64,000 bases of DNA from Nocardia jinanensis (GTDB lineage Bacteria > Actinomycetota > Actinomycetes > Mycobacteriales > Mycobacteriaceae), in contig NZ_BMMH01000025.1 in the NCBI RefSeq assembly GCF_014645735.1, forward strand, positions 1-64,000, read 5' to 3'. Below, one piece after another: positions 16,560 through 27,336 of the stretch; the first letter of the stretch is position 1, and each line of letters starts with the position of its first letter. The notes below the pieces were generated by a model. The model did not search any database. It saw only the letters and a list, made by a program, of their open reading frames with translations, and was not told the DNA's origin. The translations under genes and the position numbers were made by a program.

Positions 16560-19500
16560 TCCTCCTCGAATCTGTTACTGTCCGCCACGGGGAGCTCCGG
16601 GATATTCCGCCCCCGCGGGGTATATCCCAGCCACTCGGTGAGCTTCTCGTCCAGTGCGTTCAGCGCCGCGTTCACCCGCTCCGGCTCCGAGCCCGGTTCG
16701 ACCTCGGCATACCGCACAGCTTTCCCGGCGCTCAGCTCCAGCACGGCCCGGCCGGGCTCCCCGCGTACGGGTTCGACGGCCAGCGCCACCCTGATCAGCC
16801 CGTCCTCGGACTCGACGGCCTCGCCCCGGATCGCGAACCCGTCGCCGAATCCGTCCAGCAGCCCCGCCCGCTCCGCGGTCCCGGAGCCCCTCTCGGCCAG
16901 CAAGGCGGCCCCGCCCTCCGCGATGACCCTGTCCACAGTGGGCGCGCCGATGTCCGGATGCCACAGGGCCCCGCGCGCGCTACTCCAGAAACGTGCCGGC
17001 GCCAGATCGACACCATGGCGCCGGAGCTGGTCGAGCACCTGCGCGGTGTACAGCGGGTCGAAACCGGCGTCGCGAAACCTCCCGGCCCCATCCGGCCACA
17101 GGAAAGTCACCCTGCCCGCTTCCACCGCCCACATACCGAAACCCGCCACCGCGTCGGCCGGATCGTCGGACTGTGCGTATTCGGCGACCAGCTCACCGTG
17201 ACCGAAGACTGCCCCCACCGTCCGGAATCGACCCGCTGCGTTCATCACGAACGCATCGGCCTTCGAACCGGTGTAGAGCTCACCGTCGGGGTCCCGGAGC
17301 TGTCCTTCGTCGTCCAGTACGAGTTCGGTGGACTCCCCGCGTGGCCGCGGATCGGGCGGCAGCTCGGGCTCCGTCGTCGCATAGTGGGCCCGACTGCGCG
17401 AGTGCGGACCTCGTACCGGATCGTCGGTGCCGCCGATGTCTGCCGGGCGGGAACCATCCGCTGTTGTATTCGCAGCCGAACCCGTGTAGCCGGGGCGGCG
17501 AATTTCCCTGTCGGTCGCGGGAACGCCGTGTGGTTCGGCCGGGTTCGCACCGATACCGCCTGCGGAAAACCGAGCGACTCGCGCCGAACCTTCCGGCGCG
17601 GGAACACCGAACAGTTCGAACACCGCCCGGTACAGCTCGCCGACCTTCCCGCCGGGCGACCGCAACACCGCGTCGTCCACGAGTCGCAGACCCGACATCC
17701 GCATCCCTCGCACCTGCTCGTACAGCGAATGATGCTGCGGCGACAGGAAAGCCAGAATCGCCCCGGCGGCATCGACCTCGGAAACACCCGGCGGCCGCAT
17801 CCACAGGAACCGCGCGGCGACCCGAGCGGCCGTACCTGAAAGCCCTGCCAGCAGCGGGACCCTCTGCTCGACCGCGACCTCGCGAAACCACTCACCGTCC
17901 TTGGCGAAAGCCACTCGCGACACCCCGGCACCCCACGGAAGCGGAACCGCGAACTCGCCCGGATCGAGACGCGACGCGGTTTCGGCGTCGACCGGGCCCA
18001 CCTCGCGGTAGACCAGCACGCCGGACACCACCGCATCCCCCGCCTCGTCCCGCATCCGGCGACCGTTGTCGTCGTACTCGTACAGCGGAACAGCGAAACG
18101 GAAGGCGTCGTCCTCCGCCGCGAGCTCGGACTCCAGCGCGTCCGCATCGACCCGCCCCCGGTCATCACGCGGCAACACCCGGCCGGGATCGAGCCGGGAC
18201 TTGCGCAGCGCAACCAGATCATCCGGAATCGCCGCCAATTCCCGCGCTGACAACGGCATCCCCAGCAGCGCCCAGTCCTGGACGGTCAGTCCCCGCCGCA
18301 CCTGTTCCCGCGGGTCGCGTTCTCTTTCGTCCGCACTGCTCAGGGTGCGCTCGTCCGCGATATCGCGATCTCCGGGATAACGCACGGTGTTTCGCACATC
18401 ACGGATATCCCTTTTCCCGATCGTCCCTTGTGGGTCGTCACCGGTGACCCATGCGCGGACCTGACCCAGAGCATCGGCATCGAGCCCCAGCCGGCGCGCT
18501 TTCTCGGTCCAGTTCTTCTCGTTCAGCAACGCGGCCACACCGTCGTCCAGCGTTGTCGTCGAGGGATTCGCGGCAAGCTCCCCGCTCCGCAGCATGGCGT
18601 TGTACACCGCGGCCATCAACTCACGCAGGTTCCCCTCGCGCCGCAGCTCGGCCAACGACACCGATCGCGGCACCATCCCGCCGGCCTTCGTGTTCTCCGG
18701 CGCGTAGAACGCGTTATCGATCTCCGCGGAGGTCGCGCCGGGATGCAGCGCGGTAAGAACTTCACGCAGCCGATCGAGCATCGCGACCGCGGCGTGCCTG
18801 CTCTCCGGCCGGTGATACAGCTCTCGCGCCAACTCGACTTCATCCCGCAAGCGCAGCAGCCGCCAACCCGGCTCGCCGGGATCCGGCGGAGCCGGTTCGG
18901 TCGCGGTCACGCTGGGCGGTTCGGTACCGTTCTGCGTCGCCGGTACCCCGTCGGTCCGCACCGGGGCCGGCGGGCCGATCCGCGAAGCGAGGGAATCGGG
19001 AGCGGCCGGTGGGACCACCAGACGGTCCGCAGGAGGATCAGCCGGAGGTTCCGGAGCCCAGCGCGGCGCAGCCGCCCCCGGGGTGTCCGGTGTAGGGCTT
19101 CCGATTCCACCTGCCTCGATCGAGGCATCAGATCCGACAATGGTGCCACCGCCCTCGCCTTCAGGGATCGCGGCGAACGGGTTCAGGCCGTCGATGATCG
19201 TCCCGGTGGATTCGAGACGATAGACTCCGCGGAGTTCCAGGAGTTCGGTGAGCCGTCGGCTCGGTACTCGGTCGTTGTGCTGGGCCCGCGCCAGTTCGAC
19301 CAGCAGATCATAGACAACCGCGATCACCTCGTGGTCACCGATGTTCTCGCGGCCACGCCATCGCACCTCGGGTACCGCTTCGGCTCCGACTTCGCGCGGA
19401 TTGATCTGCTGAGTGCCCGGCTCGTGCATCTTGCTGTAACCACTCAGATTCGGACTCAGCCAGGTCCAGTAATCAGAAATCGTCGGGTTCCCCGACCTGT

Positions 19501-22500
19501 TGTGCATGAAGAGGCCCAGCAGCACATCACCGATATACCTCCGGAACAGGCCGGTGCCGGCGGCGTCGAGGGCGTGCCCCCACTCGTGCCCACCTATCCA
19601 CCACACCGGACGCTTTCCGGCATCCGGCGCGAGGTGCCCCGATTCGACTGCGCTGTCGACAGCCCTGCACAAGAACTCTGCCTTCTCGGCGAAATCGGAG
19701 TTGAACTGGATACGATCCACGTAGATCGGTCGATCCATATCAGGCTCGGTGGGGTTGCCTTTGGTGACGAATGGTGTGAAGCCATAATACGTCCGGGCCG
19801 AAACGTAATGGTTGCGGTTGCCGCCGATCTCGAACTGTCCATTACCCGTCGCGCGTACATCCATGAACTCATCGGTCTCGAAGCTGTGCACCAAGAAACG
19901 CGCCCATTCACGCGCAATCTCCGGATCGACATTCCTATCGAGGCCATAGACCACTACCGGTTTTCCCGCCAGCTTCAGAAGTTTTTCCGTCAGAAGTTCC
20001 GATGTTTCACGCGGAGATTTTCCGGTGAAATCGTCCTGTATCGGCGCACCGGTTTCATCCACCGCACCGAGCTGCTCCGCGGCGGTCGGTTCGGGCAGCG
20101 GCACCGGCACCGCACGTTCCGGGTCGAGCGGCCGCGGCTCCACTCCGTCCTGCACAGCCAGCAGGTCGGCCAGTGTCCGGTTCACCGCTCGCTGCTCCGA
20201 TGTCTGGACGACGCCGCTGGAATTCGATGCGACCCAGTGCGACGTGAATCCGTCTATCAATGCCTTGCGGGGAACGATATCGTGCCACCTGTCCACAAAA
20301 CTTGTTCGCGGCAATACCCTCTTCAGCCAGCGTCGATAACTCGGGCCATCGAGACTCCATCGTTCACGGCTCAGGTACTTACGAGGCCGGTTGCGATCGA
20401 AGTAATGGGTCAGTTCGGCATGCACGAGTTCGCGAGCCCGATATCCGCCCGCGTGATCCAGCGCGTGAGCGAATGCCTGAGCGGCGAGCGCGGGTCCGGG
20501 CTGCACGGCAAAGATTTCCGGAAGAATCTCGTTGTCGATATCTTTCAGAATCTTTTCGAGAAAATAGTCCCCGGTACCGGTATCCCAGCTCGGCCTGGTG
20601 AACTGGTCGATTCCGAAGATGATCGCTTCGGTGTACCGGTGCCCGGTGTCGGTTTCCGCCACCCGCACATCGTGGCGGTCCCGCATCCGGCCGAAACCGA
20701 TCTGTCGCACATCCAGCGGCGGGTCCAGTTCGAGCAGTCGCGCGATGGCATGCGCAATGTCCTGTACCGCCGGCGCCGCGTCATCGGGTAGCTTGTCGAA
20801 CCCGAACACCTCGACGGGACGTTCCCGGCCGGCGAGCAGGGCCTGCAGTTCCCGGCCGACCTCGGCCGGGGACTTGCCCGAGAAATCGTGCAGCTTCTCC
20901 GGTACGTCATCCCGGAAAGTGTCCGGAACCTGCCCATCACGTTCCCTCGCCGGGTTCGCCGGTTCGGCTGGAGCGTCGCCCGGTCTCCGAGCATTCGGGT
21001 CATCCGATACGACCATCGATTGCTCGGGACCGACGACCGGCTCGATCCCGACCGCTCCCGGCTCCTCCGGACGCAGGAAACGTACTGCGGCAGCACGACT
21101 TTCCGTGGACTGCCCGGGCGCTCGACCCGAACCGTCGATCCGGGTGAATCCGTGCTGGGCCGCGAGCTGGGAGATGGCGGTATCCACAACCCCGGTGCGG
21201 GTGACCACCGGTGTCGGCGTGCCGTCCCCGTTGTAGGCCGGCAGATCGTCGGCGATGGCATCGGCCGCGATCCACTCGACCCGAAATTCGGTGGCCAGAT
21301 GGCCGAGGTTGCGCAGGACATCGCTGAACATATCGACGCCCCGCGGGGTGTTTTCCCCGGTCCGGATCTCGGCTCGCACCACTCCGGCCGAATCGACGGT
21401 GGCCCGGACGCCGTATCCGTTCCCGGCCCCGTATCGGTTGACATAGCTGTCCACCGCCGCCGAGCCCACGGCCCGGGCCCGATCCAGGTCCGCGGTGCTC
21501 CGGGAATCATCTCTGGAGTGGGCACGGAGCTGCCGCAGCCGCTCCATGCTCTGGTCGTACCAGTCGAGCTTCTCGTACTGTTCGAATGCCGGGCGGGTGG
21601 TGGCGAATCGTTCGATGAAACCGTCGATCACGGAAACCGGCAACGCCCCGTCCCGATATTCGACCGTACCGTCGTCGGCGCGGTGCAACAGATCGCCGGC
21701 GAACGGACCGATCTCCGAGGGCGCTGGGCCGCCGTCCTCGAAAGCCCGGTAATGCCCGAGGGCGGCGACAGCTTCCCGTTCCGGATTCAGATAGAACTCT
21801 GCCCCGGAACGGCCCGGGTTACCGGTCACGATATCCAGCAACCCCAGTACCAATGCCTCCTCGGTATCGACGTACGGTGCCACCGACTCGTGCACGTCGG
21901 CGGAAATACGTTCGGCGGGCCGGCCCTGCGGGACACTCTGATAGAGCATGTGCGACTCGTATACCGCGGGTGGTACCGCCGCACCGAATGCCCGGCCGAC
22001 AACCGAGGCCAGCAGGGCGGCCGTCCCCCGGTCGGGGTCGGTGAAGTACGTCTTGACGAGTTCACTGCCATTCGCGTACCTGACCTGCTCGACGGTTCTG
22101 GCGCCGGAATTTTCCAGCACCTGCGACGGCAATACCTCGCCGTCGGCCGTTACCGCCGGACCGGCAGCACGGGTATCGGCGACGATTCGATCCATCGAAC
22201 GCACACCGCGGGAGTGATCCCAGGCTGTGCTGTAGTACTCGGCATAGGTACGGCCGGATGGCAAACGATGACTCGCCAGCTCCGGGCGTAAGGCCCGCAA
22301 ACCGGCGATATTGGCCAGTGCGTCCAGATCAGCGGCCGAACGGCCGGGATCGCGCGCCGCGAGCCTGGCGCGTTCGGTGTCGAACGCGGTGGTGTAGGCG
22401 CTTTCCAGCGCGGTTTCCGGGATATCGAAGCCGGCGGTACGCAACTCCCTGATCGCGATGATTTCCAGGGCATGAGCCCGGCCCTCTTCGGCGAGCATGC

Positions 22501-25500
22501 TGCGGACGTAATCCCACCGTGGGGTCTGCATCCGATACTGGGTCCCCACCGGGGTTTCCCGGCTGCCGGCAGCTTCGATATGGATTGCGGCATGCACCAT
22601 GGCGGCCAGCTGCCGGCCGTCGGACATGCCCGGATCCAGGACCAGGGTATTGCGGACCGGATCGTACTGGTTGTCGGCATCCGTGGCGTATTCGATCCGT
22701 ACTTCCCAGTCCCGCAGAATGCTGTCGGCCCAGGGGCCCACCCGGGTCCTGTTCGTATCGGCGAGTTCCCGGCGAAGTCCGGCGACCCGCTCGGCGGAGG
22801 TCCTATCGGCATGAGAATCGGGTTCGGTGAGGTCCACGGTGGACCACACACGGTGCGGATCAGCTTTCTCGATGGGTTCCACCTGGAAGGACCCATCAGG
22901 GTGGTACCCGAGGCGCCGATACTCCGTTTCGATATCGCCGCGCTCCAGAATCGCGGCCGTCTCCGGATCCCGGCCGACCGCCTCCAGCGCCTCGGCGTGC
23001 CCACTCACCAAGGCCGCCACCACGATACGGTCCGGCGTACCCGGCAGATACGCGACCTGATCGGTGAGCAGCCGCGCGCCGGAGCCGGGAGCCGCGTTGT
23101 CCCGAATGGTCGTGGTGAGCACATCCCGCGCCAGCAGCACCTCGAGGCGGAGCAAAGCATGTGACCAGAGGGACTGCTGCCAAGCCGACCGGGTGATCAG
23201 ATCGTCGAGCGTTCGCAGGTCGTACTGACGCCGCCGGTATCCGGCCGGATCATCCGATATCCCGGCCGGCCGCCGTAGTTGCGACTCGACAGCGTTGTGC
23301 AGCTGCGTCTTGGTCAGTCCGGAATCGAGACCGAGCTCGGCAGCCATTTCTCGAATCCGGTCCGCGACCTCGCTCCGCTGCAGATCCAGATCGCGATGTT
23401 CCAGCACACTCCGATGCAACTCGGCGGCGACAGCCGGATCAGCGGGCCGATACCAGTAGGCACGGGAACCCTTGTCGCCCGACACCGCACTGCCTGCCGC
23501 CGGATTCGCCTGATCCCACATATCGCCGTAGGTCTTGTTGTACCCCATTCCCTTCTGAGCCGGGTCGAGGCCGACGAGCTCACGCACCGCGGCCACGCCC
23601 TGCTCGTGTACCGCGTCGGCATCCGTCTTCGATCCGGCCACCTGACTGTTGCGCAGATACTCCGCGGCGGCCGAGACGTACACCTCTTCGAGTTTTGTTC
23701 CCGGCACCCGATACCCCAGCGCACGCAACTCCCATCCGGCCCGGATGGCCTGCGCTTCCGCATGGGCTTCCTCATCGACCATGGCGGCCACGAACTCTTC
23801 GCGAGACATCGTCTGCTGCCGCTCGATCGTGAGACCCGTGATACCACGCACGTGGTACTGGGCATGCACCATTTCGTGCACCGAGGTGAGAACCTGGTCG
23901 ATCAAACCTCTGCCGTCGGTATATGTCTCCATTGACAATTCATGGGGCCAAAAAGCCCCATAACTGCCCAACTCACCTGGAGGCGCATCCCCGGCGCGCA
24001 GCGGGAAGTGGGTTCGGATCATCGGGTTCTCGTCCAGGAATTCCAGGACTTTCCGGCCGGTCTCTATCTGTGCCAGCAGATCCCGGACCTGACCCGCCGG
24101 ATCGATGCCCTCGAGACGTTCTGACCGAACCCCGGTGCCCATGTCCTGCTCCGATGACGTATCGGACCACTCTGTTTCCCGATCGGCGGACCGGACCAGC
24201 AGGTCGTACAGGATCCGGACCGGGGCACCGGCATTATCCCGGCCCACCGCAACCACCTGGGCATACGCTTCGGCAAGCGCTTCGCCGGGATTCAGCCACC
24301 CGGTTACTGGGTCGAGGCTGTATCCGCTGAGATTAACCCGCAACCAGGCCTTGAATCCCTCGACCGTATCGGGTCCCAGCCGCTCGGCCATATAGTGCTG
24401 CAGCAGCGCGTTCGCGGCCGGCTTCCGCGCGGAGGTCTTCCCGGTGCGGTCCAGCAGATGCCCGAAGTCATGGGAGATTACGGTGTACAGCGGGCGGGTG
24501 CGAGCGCTGTCCGCGAAATGGTGTAGTTCGGCGTTCCCGTCTACCAGACGCCGTATTTTCCCGGGATCCGCGGCGAACAGCTGATTGAGGACCAGATGCC
24601 GAGTCAACCGCACCGCGCCGTCCGCCGCAGTCACCGGACGATATTGCACTTCGGCCGGAACCAGCTCGGGTTTCGCGTCGTCGATCGGCCCGATCTCGAT
24701 AGAGTCCAACAGAACGTGTGGCGCTTCGGCGAAATTGTCCACCACCGCCCGGGCGTATTCTCGCGCGATCTCCGGATCCACCGAATCCCGATCGAAACCG
24801 AGCACCGGAATATCCGAGCCGGTGGTGTCGAGCAACTGCCTGCGCAGCTCGATGGCAACACGCTCGGGATCCCACCGAGTCCAGTCGTCACTGCCCGGTA
24901 CCCCGAGCAATCCCGCACTGCTACCTACCTCCGGCAGCAGCCGTGAACCAGTAGGGGTCACGAGGTCGGGGTCGGCGTGGTCGCCGTCGGCGGAGTTCCC
25001 GAATCCGGTGAGCACGGCCGGGTATGGGATCGGTCCGGATGGGTGCCAGGGACTGGTGAGGTGGGGCGGCGTGGTGATCGGGGTGCTGATGGCTCGGCGT
25101 GGCGGGTTGTCCGGTGTGGCGGTGACGTTGTGTGGAGCCGAGTGGTGGCCGGTACGGGCTGGAGTGTTGCGAGTGGTGCCGGGTCGGAGGTGTGGCGGGG
25201 CAGCGCCACGTCCGGGTGTGGGGGGAGCGTCGGTGGGTGTGGCTGTTGTGGTCGGGGGGTGGGTGGCGGTGCTCGTGGGAGGTGCGGAGGATCCCGGTTC
25301 CAGTGGCGGGTTGCGCTGGGATTGCCATGGTGAGGGGGTGTGTTCTGGCGTGGGGAGCCGTGGTGGGGTGGAGTGTTCGGTGGTGCGTGTCCACGGAATG
25401 TTCGGTTGCGGTTCAGGTCGGTTGTGAGCACCAGCGGAATGCGGTGTGGCCGGGGTTTCGACGGGTGGATCGGATGGGGCGGGAACGGCGGAATGGCCCG

Positions 25501-27052
25501 TGTCGGCGGCACTCACCGCAATGTCGGCCCCGGCCGGAATGTAGTCGGCGGCGGGGTCGCCGGTGGTGTGGGTTGCCGAGTCGGTGACGGTGGCTGGTGG
25601 GGTGGTAGCCGGGCCGTCGGGTGCCGAGACCGCGGTGGTGGCGGACGCGTCGCCGGCGGCGGGGCCGGTCGAGTACCGAGTGACGGTATCCGAGTGGCCC
25701 GCCGGAGCACCGTGCGTAGTGGGGCCCGGGTATGAGTCGATGCCGGTATAGGCGGTGGTGCCGGCTTCTGCCGTGACGCCCGGGGTCGTGCGGTCGGGGG
25801 TTGTTGCCGATCTGTCGCTGGCTGGAAGGTGATCGGTTGTTGCCGCGGCGGGATCAGGATCGGGTACGGTTCCCGCTGCCCCGACGACCGATTCCGCGAC
25901 AGGTTCTCCCGAACTCGCCGGGACAGCCGGCGGCCTGTCGCCGGGACTGGATGACAGGTGTGCAGAGCCGGTCGCGGTAATACCGGGTAGGTCGGCTCGA
26001 CCGGACGGACCCGATGCGTGCGCGTTCATGGCACGGGTGAAGATTTCCGCCAGGTCACTCGGTTTCGGGGACCTTGCAGGGCGGCCGAGCGGCCCGGCCG
26101 GTGGGGGCGGTGGGGTAGCCGAATGGCCGATTGTGTGTACACCCCCGGATAACAAACCCTCCAAGGCGCCGCTGACCGCGCCCAGATAGAACTCCGACCC
26201 ATCGGGCATCACGGGGCCGCCGCTGTACGCACTCGCGGCCACCGCGCCCCCCAACGTGCCCGTCACCCCACCGGCTACCCCAGCCGCACCACCGGCCAAC
26301 AGCATCGCCACCGCATTTGCTCCCCGCGTCCCTGCCGCCTGCAACCGCGCCAACGCCCCCGCCAACGGCCGCGTGTACAGCACTCCCGCACCCAAACCGC
26401 CGGCCGCGCCCCCGGCGCCGGATACCGTGACCGTTTCCCAGTCGATCCTGTCGCGATCCCCTCGTTGCTGCTGCCACACCTGTCCACCCCAGGTGACGCC
26501 ACCGCCGAATACTCCACCCACCACGATTCCCTGGCCGATCAACGCCGCACGCGATGCCGACAACCGAGCACACAGCGCCACCACCGACTCGATCAGCTGC
26601 ACCCACGCCAGTTGCCATCCTTTCCGCGCAGCCGCCCGCACCCCGGCTGCCGCAGCCGGCCCGGCCACGGGCATCGCCAGCGACGCCAGCAACTCCACCA
26701 CCAGCGCCAAACCCATGACAATCCAGGTGAACTGCCCCAACTCGATGGTATTGGCCGTCTCGCGGCACTCCACCGCCTTGCTCTCGCAATGCGCGGCCAG
26801 GTAGCGCTTCTGGGCCGCCGACCCGACGAGAACCCGCTGCGCCTCAACCGCTGTGTCACCGGATAGACACCCCGGCACCGACGATGCCACGCCCTCGAGC
26901 CCCTCAGCCTCGGAACGACACCTTCGTGCCGCCCGCTCCCAGGCATCGCCCCCCACTCGCAACGCCTCCGGATCGCCTCGCGGAAACGGGCCCAGCACCG
27001 GCTCACACACCCCCAACGGAAAGCTCTCCGGCAGAGCGACCAACCCACTCAC
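16556..27052 (-). CDS. Giant WXG100-like modular polymorphic toxin with repeated metallopeptidase-like domains
   Basis: A 3,498-residue protein. Residues 1-150 look like a CpnT-type WXG100-like N-terminal domain with hydrophobic helices (FTWIVMGLALVVELLASLAM). Gly/Ala-rich helices run to ~300, then a Pro/Thr/Ser-rich disordered linker to ~720. Two families of peptidase-like module follow. Type I recurs three times (start ~728, ~2054, ~2339), each opening with a segment like VDPEIAREYARAVV, then HDFGH (~861), HALDH (~2196) or HEWGH (~2489). Type II occurs twice: HEMVH (~1058) and HAAIH (~1485), each followed by an EE-AHA helix. Only HEMVH and HEWGH keep HExxH. Residues ~1690-1790 resemble a degenerate kinase-like loop. 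The last ~300 residues are a likely effector region. Probably exported, perhaps by type VII secretion. GTG start; no strong ribosome site seen. Confidence 0.75.
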   Translation of the reverse strand: MSGLVALPESFPLGVCEPVLGPFPRGDPEALRVGGDAWERAARRCRSEAEGLEGVASSVPGCLSGDTAVEAQRVLVGSAAQKRYLAAHCESKAVECRETANTIELGQFTWIVMGLALVVELLASLAMPVAGPAAAAGVRAAARKGWQLAWVQLIESVVALCARLSASRAALIGQGIVVGGVFGGGVTWGGQVWQQQRGDRDRIDWETVTVSGAGGAAGGLGAGVLYTRPLAGALARLQAAGTRGANAVAMLLAGGAAGVAGGVTGTLGGAVAASAYSGGPVMPDGSEFYLGAVSGALEGLLSGGVHTIGHSATPPPPPAGPLGRPARSPKPSDLAEIFTRAMNAHASGPSGRADLPGITATGSAHLSSSPGDRPPAVPASSGEPVAESVVGAAGTVPDPDPAAATTDHLPASDRSATTPDRTTPGVTAEAGTTAYTGIDSYPGPTTHGAPAGHSDTVTRYSTGPAAGDASATTAVSAPDGPATTPPATVTDSATHTTGDPAADYIPAGADIAVSAADTGHSAVPAPSDPPVETPATPHSAGAHNRPEPQPNIPWTRTTEHSTPPRLPTPEHTPSPWQSQRNPPLEPGSSAPPTSTATHPPTTTATPTDAPPTPGRGAAPPHLRPGTTRNTPARTGHHSAPHNVTATPDNPPRRAISTPITTPPHLTSPWHPSGPIPYPAVLTGFGNSADGDHADPDLVTPTGSRLLPEVGSSAGLLGVPGSDDWTRWDPERVAIELRRQLLDTTGSDIPVLGFDRDSVDPEIAREYARAVVDNFAEAPHVLLDSIEIGPIDDAKPELVPAEVQYRPVTAADGAVRLTRHLVLNQLFAADPGKIRRLVDGNAELHHFADSARTRPLYTVISHDFGHLLDRTGKTSARKPAANALLQHYMAERLGPDTVEGFKAWLRVNLSGYSLDPVTGWLNPGEALAEAYAQVVAVGRDNAGAPVRILYDLLVRSADRETEWSDTSSEQDMGTGVRSERLEGIDPAGQVRDLLAQIETGRKVLEFLDENPMIRTHFPLRAGDAPPGELGSYGAFWPHELSMETYTDGRGLIDQVLTSVHEMVHAQYHVRGITGLTIERQQTMSREEFVAAMVDEEAHAEAQAIRAGWELRALGYRVPGTKLEEVYVSAAAEYLRNSQVAGSKTDADAVHEQGVAAVRELVGLDPAQKGMGYNKTYGDMWDQANPAAGSAVSGDKGSRAYWYRPADPAVAAELHRSVLEHRDLDLQRSEVADRIREMAAELGLDSGLTKTQLHNAVESQLRRPAGISDDPAGYRRRQYDLRTLDDLITRSAWQQSLWSHALLRLEVLLARDVLTTTIRDNAAPGSGARLLTDQVAYLPGTPDRIVVAALVSGHAEALEAVGRDPETAAILERGDIETEYRRLGYHPDGSFQVEPIEKADPHRVWSTVDLTEPDSHADRTSAERVAGLRRELADTNRTRVGPWADSILRDWEVRIEYATDADNQYDPVRNTLVLDPGMSDGRQLAAMVHAAIHIEAAGSRETPVGTQYRMQTPRWDYVRSMLAEEGRAHALEIIAIRELRTAGFDIPETALESAYTTAFDTERARLAARDPGRSAADLDALANIAGLRALRPELASHRLPSGRTYAEYYSTAWDHSRGVRSMDRIVADTRAAGPAVTADGEVLPSQVLENSGARTVEQVRYANGSELVKTYFTDPDRGTAALLASVVGRAFGAAVPPAVYESHMLYQSVPQGRPAERISADVHESVAPYVDTEEALVLGLLDIVTGNPGRSGAEFYLNPEREAVAALGHYRAFEDGGPAPSEIGPFAGDLLHRADDGTVEYRDGALPVSVIDGFIERFATTRPAFEQYEKLDWYDQSMERLRQLRAHSRDDSRSTADLDRARAVGSAAVDSYVNRYGAGNGYGVRATVDSAGVVRAEIRTGENTPRGVDMFSDVLRNLGHLATEFRVEWIAADAIADDLPAYNGDGTPTPVVTRTGVVDTAISQLAAQHGFTRIDGSGRAPGQSTESRAAAVRFLRPEEPGAVGIEPVVGPEQSMVVSDDPNARRPGDAPAEPANPARERDGQVPDTFRDDVPEKLHDFSGKSPAEVGRELQALLAGRERPVEVFGFDKLPDDAAPAVQDIAHAIARLLELDPPLDVRQIGFGRMRDRHDVRVAETDTGHRYTEAIIFGIDQFTRPSWDTGTGDYFLEKILKDIDNEILPEIFAVQPGPALAAQAFAHALDHAGGYRARELVHAELTHYFDRNRPRKYLSRERWSLDGPSYRRWLKRVLPRTSFVDRWHDIVPRKALIDGFTSHWVASNSSGVVQTSEQRAVNRTLADLLAVQDGVEPRPLDPERAVPVPLPEPTAAEQLGAVDETGAPIQDDFTGKSPRETSELLTEKLLKLAGKPVVVYGLDRNVDPEIAREWARFLVHSFETDEFMDVRATGNGQFEIGGNRNHYVSARTYYGFTPFVTKGNPTEPDMDRPIYVDRIQFNSDFAEKAEFLCRAVDSAVESGHLAPDAGKRPVWWIGGHEWGHALDAAGTGLFRRYIGDVLLGLFMHNRSGNPTISDYWTWLSPNLSGYSKMHEPGTQQINPREVGAEAVPEVRWRGRENIGDHEVIAVVYDLLVELARAQHNDRVPSRRLTELLELRGVYRLESTGTIIDGLNPFAAIPEGEGGGTIVGSDASIEAGGIGSPTPDTPGAAAPRWAPEPPADPPADRLVVPPAAPDSLASRIGPPAPVRTDGVPATQNGTEPPSVTATEPAPPDPGEPGWRLLRLRDEVELARELYHRPESRHAAVAMLDRLREVLTALHPGATSAEIDNAFYAPENTKAGGMVPRSVSLAELRREGNLRELMAAVYNAMLRSGELAANPSTTTLDDGVAALLNEKNWTEKARRLGLDADALGQVRAWVTGDDPQGTIGKRDIRDVRNTVRYPGDRDIADERTLSSADERERDPREQVRRGLTVQDWALLGMPLSARELAAIPDDLVALRKSRLDPGRVLPRDDRGRVDADALESELAAEDDAFRFAVPLYEYDDNGRRMRDEAGDAVVSGVLVYREVGPVDAETASRLDPGEFAVPLPWGAGVSRVAFAKDGEWFREVAVEQRVPLLAGLSGTAARVAARFLWMRPPGVSEVDAAGAILAFLSPQHHSLYEQVRGMRMSGLRLVDDAVLRSPGGKVGELYRAVFELFGVPAPEGSARVARFSAGGIGANPAEPHGVPATDREIRRPGYTGSAANTTADGSRPADIGGTDDPVRGPHSRSRAHYATTEPELPPDPRPRGESTELVLDDEGQLRDPDGELYTGSKADAFVMNAAGRFRTVGAVFGHGELVAEYAQSDDPADAVAGFGMWAVEAGRVTFLWPDGAGRFRDAGFDPLYTAQVLDQLRRHGVDLAPARFWSSARGALWHPDIGAPTVDRVIAEGGAALLAERGSGTAERAGLLDGFGDGFAIRGEAVESEDGLIRVALAVEPVRGEPGRAVLELSAGKAVRYAEVEPGSEPERVNAALNALDEKLTEWLGYTPRGRNIPELPVADSNRFEEE

Positions 27053-27336
27053 CTCGACATGACCATCGACCCGACAACAGACTCAGCACCGGCAGAGCAC
27101 AAGGTCTCACACCTCATCCCGGCCGCCCACCACTGAGAACCCACACCTGGGGCTGCTGCACGGATAGGTGACCCGAGGTGCCGCGCGGGCCCGCTCGTTC
27201 CCGCAGCGGAACGTCGCCCGTTCGCTGCCGCCGTGGCGCAGGAAGACAGCCACCGCCGGAGGTCGGCGATGACGTGCCGGAACCCTCCGGGCCGACAGCG
27301 GCCACCCGGGGTCGGGGAGCAGCGGCGAACGGTCGA

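Noticed and set aside
25000..25750. Long plus-strand frames opposite the Pro/Thr-rich linker of the giant protein
   Set aside because: Val/Gly/Trp-rich frames caused by the antisense of repeated Pro/Thr codons.
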